Shown piece after piece: positions 26,901-38,900 of a stretch of 64,000 nt of DNA (position 1 is its first letter; every line of letters starts with the position of its first letter). Origin of the DNA: Mesocentrotus franciscanus (Eukaryota > Echinodermata > Echinoidea > Camarodonta > Strongylocentrotidae). Position numbers and translations under genes: made by a program. The DNA is taken from positions 12,307,923 to 12,371,922 of the forward strand of contig CP137683.1 of the NCBI GenBank assembly GCA_037976565.1, given 5' to 3'. Under the pieces are notes generated by a model that saw only the letters and a program-made list of their open reading frames with translations, was not told where the DNA came from and did not search any database.

Positions 26901-29900
26901 TCTCCTGGACATGTAGGTGTGATCTATGGTACAGCTCATGTCTCCTGGACATGTAGGTGTGATGTATGGCACGGCTCTTGTCTCCTGGACATGTAGGTGT
27001 GATGTATGGCACGGCTCTTGTCTCCTGGACATGTAGGTGTGATCTATGGCACAGCTCTTGTCTCCTGGACATGTAGGTGTGATGTATGGCATAGCTCTTG
27101 TCTCCTGGACATGTAGGTGTGATGTATGGCACTGCTCTGTCTCCTGTAGCAAGGCTCTTTATATTGCTTATGTCCAGTGACCACCGAGGTGCTGAATGGG
27201 TACTTACCAGGATACAACGGTCATTGTGGTTGGTTCAGCATTTTGAAGTTCTGTAAAATGCACCTGGAATACTTCAAAGGGAGTGGAGAATGTGCACACA
27301 AAAATTGTATGGCAGGCAAGACTGAATCCATTGACTGAGATAATAGTTTATCTGTAGCGTGATGTTAATCTAGAATATCACATCAAAATGTTTCCTCTGA
27401 AAAGAATAGTTTGTGCAAAGAATAAAATAAGTATCAACATATAAGTGCACATGCACTTTTTACTTGCAAGTATACATTTTTTTTCAGCAATTATATAAGC
27501 ATTAATATATTTTTATAAATCTAAGGTGTTTACTAATATTTGGTCTATCTTATTTTCTATACAGCACCACGCCATCCAGGGAAGCGACCTAAGGTTAAGA
27601 GTCGTTACCAGGGTAATCTCACTTCATTGGTCAAGCTGGTGGCTCATGTGACAGAGGCGTGTGCTGATCTTTGTAAGAAGCAGACAACTCCGTTTTCACC
27701 TTCATTGAGTCAGGTATGTTGAGCAAAACAGGAACACATATGTTCAAATATAGTGAGCATTATACCATCATGATGATGATCATCATCACCTTCATCGTTA
27801 TCACCATAATCCTGGCTTTCCATCACCATAACTTCCCACTTGTCATCCTCGTTCTCATTCTCCTGCTCATCACTATCTTCTCTATAACTATCATCAACTT
27901 TTTCATTAACGTCATTATTATTAGCATCATTGTCATCATGATCATGATCATGATCTTTATCATTTTTATTGTTACTTGCATCACCATTATTATTATCATC
28001 TTCATCATCACTCCATACATCGTCATCATCCACATCTTTATCCTTTGTTATCACTGCCATCATTGTCATCGTTATCATTATCATCATCATCAATACCATC
28101 AGCATCATCACCATCGCAATCACCACCATCCTCCTCGACAACACTTTATTAATTTCATCACTTTGTTATTACAGACCAACATCTTACACTGGTTCTCTGC
28201 GGCACAGTCTCTAATTGGTGCTATGTCAGACTGTTGCCGAGTGGGCCTGCCTTCCTACATCCATGGAATCTTAATCAACTGGAGTAAACCCTTAGGACAT
28301 TTCATGCATTTTGTTGCCAGGTAGGTTACTTGGTGTTTACTTTTCTCAAAGTAAATGTCATCTGAATTTGTTACGAAGAACTTTTGGAAGAGGTTTTATT
28401 CCATGTAAGTATACAAATAATACATGATTGCGGCGAGTGCATTAGTGAAAATGCACGGCACGCAGGTTAAGTCACAATAGGATAATAAATGAGACTTGTC
28501 AAGTTCATTGTCCGTCTCATTCTGACTTGACCAAGTGCAGTGCATATCACTAATGCATGAGTTAAAGACAAATTTGTTTTATAAGGCAGGTCTACAATTC
28601 GAGTATAAAGTCAAGATATTTACTAAAAACTTGATCAAAATGCCACGAGTCACACAATCATGTAGGCCGCCATTTGCTTTGTTGGATGACGGCACTTCAT
28701 GCAGTGCGTGCGCGCAGCCAAACACATGTACATTGCGTGTCTCAGTGTGCTCATCATCAATGTCCTTGCCATATGAAATTAGGTGCTTTACATCGTGTCT
28801 GAACTTTGAATGCATCAAGATGCGTGTATCAAGAGTGCTGCACACAACTTGCATAGCTGCTTTACAAAAATTGAATAGCCGGGCAAGATGGAAAAAAAAA
28901 AATCAAAGCATAAACATGCGACTTGAATACATGTTTGCCATTGGCTACATTCTTGAACCTGTCTTTATAAATAAGAATGGCAGTACAGTACTTTGTATCC
29001 ACATTCCTGTGAGTGAGATTTTAAGGCCTGTCCAGTGATTGCTGCTACCTTGCATCAGTGGGGGAAAATGGATAAGCTATGTGAGCAATAATACAAACAG
29101 CAACCTGTATAGAATAGACTATTCTGTAGTTGGATTGTGACATATATATATATATATGATGCGTCAAAACCATAGTAAGAGTTAGGCTTCTACAAAGATA
29201 TTTGCCCCTGAAAATATCTTGTTTCTCCTGCTTTAAATGTTAAATAATATGTCTTCTTATTTATCATTATCTTCCCTTTTCTGTGATGCTTGCATTTGGT
29301 TTATCTGTTAAAAAAAAGAAGACTTTCTCAGTGTGATTGAAGAAAATATTGATGAGGCTTTATTTCCTTTATTCTTTCCTTTCATGCCTGCAGTCCAAAC
29401 ATAGCCAAGAAAGACTACCTCAGTGCAATCGATGATAAACTGGAACGGCTCTGGATCGATCTCACCACGACCGTCCAGAATCGTTACTCCAGCGGCTTTG
29501 ATTCGGCCTTCCTCAACGTGATGGCGCCGGCACTCGAGGCTGCGTTCACACACAAGAAGCGGAGTGTACGAAATTACACTCTCATCTTCTGGACAGCTAC
29601 GTTTGGGAATCAAGACTCGCTGCAATATCCTGAAGTCTTGAGGTAAGTGTGGTATTTGGAGTGTTTGGTGTCAAAATTTCATGCAGTTCTGTGTTTGATA
29701 ATTGCCATGTTTGTTATGTTTGTTATAATTTGCTATGTGTGACATAGTTCTCTTTCGTTACATACTTGTAAGTTGTTCTTCAATCAGGTGACTTTATTAG
29801 TAAAAAACAAAAACAGATCTCTCTTGTATAACACCAATCCTGCCTCAAAGAGAATCAATGACCAAACAAATATTTGCTTTATTGTTTTGGGTTCCATGCC

Positions 29901-32900
29901 TGTATTCTAAATGCAGAATATTACTCCCGTAAAGAGAATTTCTACCAGAAATACTCCCTAATGAAGCTGAAAACCATCTTGTAAGTCGACTTGCCAGTAC
30001 ACATGATCATATAAGCATGAACCCCAAGTTCAATATGGGTCCTCTGCACGGTGTTATATCTTATCTTTTTCCTTCATACTCAACCAGTTCTGATGATTTC
30101 ATTGATTTTCAGACCGTGTTTAGCCAAGATGAAAACAATTGGAGAGATTCCTCTTCCGGGCTGGACAGAAATGGAAGGTGTTTGTGGGGAAACCCCTGTC
30201 ATTCCAGAGGTGAGTGTTGATTTCACACTTGCTAGTTTTGTATTCCCTGACATTGCCAAATGTTTGTAGGGTAATATAGTTAGTTATTTGTTGGAATGAT
30301 TGTGTTTAATTAAACCCTTTCAGGACAATATTTCCACATTTTGTGGTTTAGCTCAATACCTTTTTGTTTAGAGCCTTAACAAATATACCAGATGCAGGAG
30401 TAGAAAGAGCAAATATTTCTGCACATACTGCATCCAACTTTCTCGCATAAACATGTTGCGTTTGATGCCAGGAGTTTTAAAAAGGAATATAAGCTTTAAA
30501 ATCCTCAAATTGGCAATATGTTCAGAGATTAAAAATCATTAATTTTTATCAAAATTATCAAATAATTTTTTTTTGGATGACGTTCCCATACATAGATTGC
30601 TTTTTAGAAACATTTCATTTTATTAGAACAATAGCAATTATTTTTGTTGTTGCCAATTTGAAGAAAACATGTGACCAATTAAGCCCTTAAAATAAATCTT
30701 GTCCTGAAAAGAAAATGTAGGTTTAGAATATTGACAGGAATGGTGTTGTAGAATCTGATGAGAATGTTCCAAAATGAGTTGAGCTACTGGTTACCTTCCT
30801 TGTCTACTTTCACAGTGACTGGAGGTTTGAATCAGAGTCTGGTTTTTCAGACAGTAACTATAAAGGTTGATTCCAGACATAAACAATCAGATTTGGTTGA
30901 TGCACATATGTAAGCCCAATTACACACGTACCCACTTTACTCAATACACAGAACATTGGACTCTTATGGTAGCATGACTACTTTAAACATATAACGTTAA
31001 GCAATTTAACAAGGAAATAATAAATGCTGAAACTAATCTGTTTGTCGGTTTCCATAAAGACTGAAGACCCTGATGATGTCATAGCTCCGCCTGCCCCGCA
31101 TGTCATCCCCAACTTTGGAGCCCCGTCTCCACAGAAAATGCACGGCAGCTTCCTCCATCGACTGGATGATGCCAAGAAGCTCCTAGCGGCCTCGTCACCG
31201 GTCAAAGATCAGCTGACCTCGCCAGGGCGGAGCAGGAGGATCCAGACGTACTCTCCTGGATCCGCCAAGAGGAAGCAGTTCGCGTCGCCCATGGCGATGG
31301 ATGCTGCCAAGAGACGGTTACATGTTGATGAGGACAAGAATACTGTAAGTGAAGGGTTGATTTTAGGAGTAGTGAAGGATTTATTATTGTTATTTTTTGT
31401 GCATTGGATGGATTTGTGACCATTGGAAAAAATATTGGTCACCTTGCCTTAACTATCAAGCTTTGTTTTGCTCCATTCAAATCACACTTCAGTTTCTATT
31501 ATTCTTTTGTTCAGAATTCCATTATATTATTAATTTTCTATTAATCTTTGAAATTTTTTCCAGTGACTTTTATGTTTCAGATTGATTTATTTTTCAGATA
31601 TGTATTGATATGAAAAAGAGACATCCAGATTTTGCTATTTCTTGTAATTTTTGGCATGGATTCTCATTTAATGTCAAATCTGCTCCACCATTCCGTTTTC
31701 CTAGACTTTAACTTTTCTTTTCTCCTCTATTAATAAAAGCTGATATTTAATTATTCGTGATAAAAATAATTCTTGATAGAGCATCTTTTGTTATTTTGAA
31801 TATTGTTTTGAGTGCCTTTCCAGATAATTACATTTAGATGACTGTGTAGAGTGCCTTTCTAGATAAATACATTTTGATGAGTCTCTTCTTTTTTTCCCTA
31901 TGCATAACAGGCCTTTGTGGTCATCTCGTCCGAGCCGAAGAAGAAGCGTGTTCTGACGGAGCACCAGAAGGAGGTGATGCGGACCAAGCGGGTCTCGCTG
32001 GCCCTCTATAACGGCTTGGACCAGTCCCAAGACACCCAGGCCTTTTCCCAGACCCAAAGCCAGTCTCAAACATCGTAAGTCAACTTCATATGTATCTTGG
32101 GATAATTGTAGGGTATCGGACAGTTCAAGCCCTAGCTTCATGTCACTTGTTGGCCGTAAAAAGATGAAAGGTCAACTTAAGCTAATGCATTATATGCATT
32201 TCATTGGCTTTGAGCAAGTTTTTCATAAAAATGTGTCAGCTGTGACCCATGCTAAGCTGTATGAAATGATGCCTTGATCAAACTCCTTTACAGATATTTT
32301 TTGATTCCATTTTGGAATACAGAGTAAATTAGTGGTAAAGAATTTGTATTCATAGATATGCACAAAGACAGTTTAATTACATAACTTATGCAAAAGAAAC
32401 GAACCATACCAACCGAAAATCAATATTATGTACGACTATTATTTTGTCATCACCAAAATTATCCATGTTTTGTATTATATTTCAGTTCTTTGTAAACTTT
32501 GTCTGAGCCTTTATTTTACATGTGAGCGAAACAAATATCCATGTTAAACGTACTTGGACAAATAAATACATTGAATTGAATGATTGGTATAGTAACTCTT
32601 CATCAAGACTATAAACCTATTAGAGGTATCAATGGCTTTGGGTAATCAGCTTTTGTAAAAAAGTGGTACTAGCTTTTATTTGAAATTTGATCCTCTCTGG
32701 ACACTCATGTTCACGTTGGTAGTGAAATGAGTATGAACAAACTGAATATTGATTTTTTTTTTTTTTAAAGATGAGTTGTTAGATTGTGATACAATGACTC
32801 CTGTTTCTCTGATGATGAATGTTCTACAATGTGGTGGCTTGTGATGTTTTCTGGGGGAAAAAAACAGATCAATTAATGAATTCTCATTTTATTTGTTTGT

Positions 32901-35900
32901 TTGTAAAGATCCCCAGTACCTACCCCGGAGGTTGAGGACCTACCAGATGGCGCAGAGAAATTCAACTTCTCAGGAATAGCAGGACAGAATTCAACATCGG
33001 GAGGGGAAATTCAGGAAGAAAAGAAGGCAGAAGAGATGAAAGAAACTGAGGAAGAAGACAGCCTGGTTGTTTTGCCAAGCAGCCAAGAAAAGACACAGAA
33101 GCCAGCCAGGAGGATCGTGACCTTCTTTGAACCAGTGAAGAAGTTGTCCTCGCCGATCAAGGATTCGGGGCAGATTCTGATAGAGGATGGAATTGATCAC
33201 CATGGTAACCATACCACAGATGTTGATGCTGATGGTAGTAATGGAGAAACAGGGAATGATACTGTCCAGGAGCAGTCAGACAGTGAAAAGGATTCATCTG
33301 TAGTGATCGTGGATGACACTTGCCCAGATGTATCTCAAGGGGAATTAGGACTACTGTCAGATGCAGGTGTTGACAAGGATGAAGAAGGGATGAAGGAGGA
33401 AGGTGGAGAATTTGTTGTGCCGGAGACACAAGAAGAATCGGTGAAAGAACTGGGTGTTTGTTATGTTTCCAATACCTGTATGCCAGTGGTTGTTGGTGAG
33501 AGTCCAGTGAAGGATAAAGTAATTCCAGAGTCATATGTAGAGAGCCCTAGCAAGGATGACAACCCTTCAATTGCTCAGGAGGAAAGTCCTGAAAGAGATG
33601 TACCTTTGGATGCTGAAGATCTGATGGATATTCTTCCTGATGGAAGATTCAAAAAGGTCATCAGCACACCAGTTATCAAGTTACAAAAACTTAGCCAAAG
33701 GGAAATTGAGTTGTACAGTCCAAGGGCTGCAAGATACAGTCAAGAAGACACCCAAGAGCAAAGTCCCTTAAAAAAACCTCAAGATAACCAACTTCCAGGA
33801 TGTTCAGATGCAAGTAGTCCAAAGATGCAGAGTCCCGGACGATCCTCACCTGCAGGGACACCGCGTCTAAGGAGATACAGATCAGATGAGATACACAACA
33901 GGAAAGGAACACCAAAGTCAGCTCATAGGTCGAACTCTGTTAGTGAAGTGTCAAGTCCCAAGAGTAAGGTCAGCCACACAAAGAAAGCGACAGACCTGAA
34001 TATCCTACAGGCTAGTCAACAGGACCTAGCAGATTTGGCTGAAAGGTACGAGCTGGATGGGATAGCGCCTTTGTGCGATGATCTAGACCAGAGTATTGAA
34101 GAATGCCTTGCAAATTTGGACAAACAGGATGGTGAGAACGATGATGATCTGCCGGCAGTGGACTACGGTCAGACTCAGAAAAGTGATGAAGTCATGCCAG
34201 ACTTTGAAAGGATGGAAGACCATGGTGTTGATCAGGAAATGCCAGATGAGGATGTTCTTGGTAGTCAGCAAGAATTGTTCTCTAGTACCATGGATGAGAC
34301 GGTCATTGAGGTGAAGCCTCATTCTGTTGAGGAGGTGTCTGAAAGAGATGTTGTTGAGACTATGAAATCTGCTGAAGTATCCTCCCAAAAGTCCACAATA
34401 AGGAGGAGGGGTAGGCCTCGAAAATCCCAGAGCAGTAAAGATGAAGTTGCTAGGTCACAAGAGGAAAATGAGGAGGAAAACTCCCAGGATTCTACTTGTG
34501 CAGACAGTGACAATGTGGAACAAGTGACGAGAAGGAGAGGAAGGTCAAAGCTATCTCAAAATTCAGAGAATGAAAGCAATGAAAGCCAAGAAAAGAGTAG
34601 CATTGCAGAGGTTAAGAATACTGCAAGAAGGAGAGGGAGGCCAAGAAAAACAGAAGATGACGGTGATGAAAATCAGGCTTCGGAGAGTGGAGAGAAAGAA
34701 ACAGAAGAAATTAAACGCCAGAGGGGCAGACCCCAAAAGACTTGTGATCAAGATGAGGATAGTCAATTAGAAGAAGCAGAGGAAGGGAAAAAGTCTGGAA
34801 AAAAGAGAGGAAGGCCGCAAAAAGAAGATGAGAAGATTAGTTCTTTAGATAAAAATGATCAAGAAACTGATAGTGAAGTACTAGGTACTCAAACTAAAAG
34901 GGGAAGATCTAGGAAATTTGATGGGAATGAAGGAGATAGCCAGAAACAAGAAATGGGGAGGGTTGAAGAAGTAACAACTATTGGAAGAAAGAGGAGGCGT
35001 CCAAGGAAGAGTGATGTTTCCAAAGACAAGAAAGCTTCATCACAAGAGGACCAATTAGAAGTTTCTGAAGGAAAGAATGAAGACGCTTCAGAAAGGCTTG
35101 CAGTGGATGCAGCTTTGTCTTGTGAGAAACAGCAAGATGAAGAGATGGGTAAGAAGGAAGAGATGATTCAGAAAGAATGTCAGAATGAAGTATTGCCAAA
35201 AGTAGAAATGACTGCTCTAAACAGCGTGACTGAGCCTGAGGCAAATAGCAGTTCTGAAGACCTCTTTGGAACTTGCACCTCTGAGGGTCAAAGTGAGGCC
35301 TTGCCTAAAAATGGTGACGATACTACAGACTCTCAGTTGAATGACAGTGTTTCAAGTGAGGATGATGATATTCCCCTTGTCAAGATCAAGGCATCACTGC
35401 AGGGCAAAGGGGACATGGAAGTCGAGCAATCAGAGACAAATGATGCTGGTAATTCATCTGAAGATTCAGAGGTGGACTTTCCAATCATGACACCAAGCAA
35501 CAAGGAGGACAAGGTCAGCCCTACAACAGAGACACCACCTAGAGATCAAGTGGCTGATGTGCTGACTAGGCTCAAGGAGAAGGATACTCCAAAGCATGAT
35601 CTGTCTGCTTCAAAGGAAGAGGAGGTTTTAACTGTGACACGGTCTGGACGTAAATGCAGACCAAGTATAAAGATAAGATGTGCTAAGGACATACTCAGGA
35701 AAGCTTTGATGTCACCGGATGGGAGACACAAGCTCAGTAAAGCAAAAGCTGCAGGAGCATTGAAGTCTACTACAAGGATATCACCAAAGGCTCTTCAATC
35801 AATGGCCAAGAAATTAGCGATGAAGGAAACATCTCCCATCAGTGGCAAGAAAAAACACAAACATAGAAGCAACTCTCCAGAAAAGAAAGATGCCTTAGGA

Positions 35901-38900
35901 TCTGAGGAAGCAGAGCTCAAGGCAGGCACAAACTTACCAAACGAGGATGTTTCAACGTATGCAATTTCTCCAAAGTCACTGAAGGCCTTAGCAGAGAAGG
36001 TAGCGCAAGATTTGTCTCCAGAGCAGATACTGTCTCCACCAAAGGTCAGGTCAGCAAGAAGATCTCGCCCACTTTCTCCCCAAACCTCCCCCCTTAGCAG
36101 CAGTCAAATCCTGCGCAGTGTGAGGTCTGGAAAGATCTCCAAGCGGTCCAAATCACCAGTGTCTCAGCGGCTGAAGTCCAAGAGGCTGCTACTCTCGCCT
36201 GGACCCGTGCAGACAAGAGATGGCACCAAGCTCTCCAGGATGGAAATCAAGAAGCGCAACAAGACGCAAAAGGCCACAAAGGGACACCTTGATCAGTCCC
36301 AAGAGGAGAAGAATAGCATTGATGACATTGTTGACAGCGAACAACCAAAAGAGGAAACTGATCACGAAGCTGATGAGAAAGTGACGGAGCAAGCAGAGGA
36401 AGTTATTGTCATCAAGGATACCATGAGCCAAGAGATGGATGAGGACAGTACTCAAGTGGAAGAAGAGAGATTTGAAGTAGGTCTAGGCAAAGGAACAGAA
36501 CAGACCTCTGAGACAGAGAGCAAGGATGATGAGACAGATAGGAAAGAGTGTATCACAAATGTTGATGCAAGTTTGGATACTGTTGACGAGGATGGCGATA
36601 TTGAAATGAAAGACTTGGAGCAGATGATGTCCCAAGATCATGAGGTACCTAAAGCTGATGAAGTTATCCTTCAGCAACAACAACCTCAAGAAGCTGAAGA
36701 TGTAGCTCAGTTCGAAAACAAGATAGGAGAACAATCAAAAGACACTGAAATCCCTGCAGCTCAAGATATTACTTCATCAGAAGAACACCTTTCAGAACCT
36801 GTCACTGTGGAACAAGACTTGAAGAAGGATCTTCAAGAAAAGGATGATGATGGTATTAAACAAAATGATGCAGGCAGGATGAAAACAAGATCTAAAAGAA
36901 GCAGTCAGAGATTAACATTTGGAGAAGAGGGTGAATCTGGAGAACGAACATCTGAAAAAGAAAGCAGCACCCTCAGAGAGGTGGACAAACTCGAGGATGT
37001 GAAGGTTAAACAGGACGAGTCAGACAAGTCAGAAAGTGATGAGGACGAAGATCGTGATGATGATGAGACTAGCATTGAAAGTGAAGAGTCTGGAGAGGAG
37101 GAGGAGGAGGAGGACCAGGTCATGGAGGCCGAGGGAATGGATGGTTTTCCAAAGAGCACAGACACCTTTGTCAAAGATGGAGATCTGCAGGAGGTAAAAG
37201 GAACTCCCATTGGTGTGGTATCTTCAGGGCTGGATGTTCAAGGTATGTTATTCTGAATTTGTGAAAAAGTGTGATGCAAGTTTGGTGTAACTAGAGATTC
37301 TAAAGGGAGAACTTGTGTCTTTGGGCGATAAATCTGAACAATATATGAATGAAATGTTTTTGAACACATTTAATTTTGTCCTAGAACAATCATTTTTACC
37401 CAAGTCCACATTACATGTGTGTTAGTGGAAATGTAATCAAAAGATTAATGCTGTATGTAATTACTTTTTAATTAAAATATGAGTAGTGCAACAAGGGACT
37501 GAAAAATTGTGCTGAATTTTTTGCATCATAGATTCAGTCGATGTTCACCCATTGACAACTGAATTCTTTCATTACCCTAGGTTTCATACAGGAAACATGC
37601 AGTTCCAATTGGCAATTGAATGTGATTGAATTTTACAAGTATTAAAGGGATGTCTAGCCCCCTAAGTTCCAGTACTAATGCTGGTGAATGTAATTGGTTT
37701 AGCTTAAGGTCTCTGAACAGACAGCGTTCACTAATTTTGGACTCGTTGTACTGTCTTCCCTCCCCTTAGATATCGTAGATGACATCATCAACAGCAGTCA
37801 GAGTCCACTGAAATTTCTACCTGAAGCAGATGATGTTCAGCCAGAGGATACAACCGACTCTTCATCCCAGAGGCTTACCTTCCCCAACCTCTCCCCAGCA
37901 GAGATGGACAACCTAGCCTCCCCGGAGAAACCTACAATGGCCGCCATGACCATGGGAACGCAGCCTTTTGAGGTCTCTCCCATCATTCCCACCAAGTTCA
38001 CCCCAAGGATGCAGGGCTCGCCGGAAGGCGAGCATGCGACCCATGTGGCCAAACCAGGTCGACTCTCCAGAGGGCAGTATACCTCACATGTACTCGCCCA
38101 CTGCATCACCAACTAGTGGGATTCTGAAGCACCGTGATATGTTGGGAAGCAGCTCTCCATCTCCCTCCAGCAAGGCAAGCCAGGATTATCTTGATCAATT
38201 GATTAATCCAATAAATGTAACATTCTGATTGTAATTTGGCAAGATGCTGTTGATCTTATTGTTCAGCTTTATAAGAAATTAAATTGCAGCTTTCAACTCG
38301 CTCCCATATTACAAAATGACTAAGCCATCGCTACCATCCATAGCTATTTGGGGGCCTTCAAATTGAATTTATGCACCTTGTTTTCTGAATATTGCTGTTA
38401 AACCATACAAAAAATGCAATTTATTCTTACTTTTGGTTTGAGAGATATCTACTTTTTTTTCTGTGGAAGTTTAGAAGACATGCCAAGCCACCATAGTTTT
38501 TGCTTCTCATGGAGCTTGAATACAAGCTTTAGATTTCAATACCATGTAGAATTAAATAAACTTTATCTCTGTTGTGGGAATCTCATTTCCCCAAGTTTTG
38601 ATCTTAAAATCTTTTTACCCTTGTAAACAACAGAGCCGTCGTGTGAGTTTTGCTGACAAGGTATTCATAGAGCCTGAACCCCTGCAAGACCACAGCGCTG
38701 ACCCCAAGATTTCTAAGACTGCCGACAACTCTCTCTCGCATGGATTGGCACAAGATTCCTCCAGAGGGCGTCTTCCCATGTCTCCTCTTGTCACCACGGC
38801 TGCATCGAAAGTCCTGACACATAATTCAAAGGTGAGCTCTCATGGATCCTTTTCCCTCCATATTGTAGACATTTTTTCAAAAGAATAACATTTTGTTATT

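Noticed and set aside
26787..27146. CRISPR array
   Set aside because: Repeats are contiguous with no unique spacers, and the genome is eukaryotic.
26703..27152. 149- and 127-codon minus-strand ORFs with repeated HTSHLHVQET / TPTCPGD units
   Set aside because: A 40-bp minisatellite in an intron; two frames are open at once because three units equal 40 codons.
27716..28324. 202-codon ORF taken as one exon
   Set aside because: Only 28175-28320 matches RIF1 with proper splice sites; the rest is ATC repeat in the intron.
37973..38057. 85-bp micro-intron as explanation of the exon 25 frame break
   Set aside because: Donor GTCTCT is weak and there is no polypyrimidine tract; the spanned sequence also reads as plausible protein. 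Kept only as the second option.
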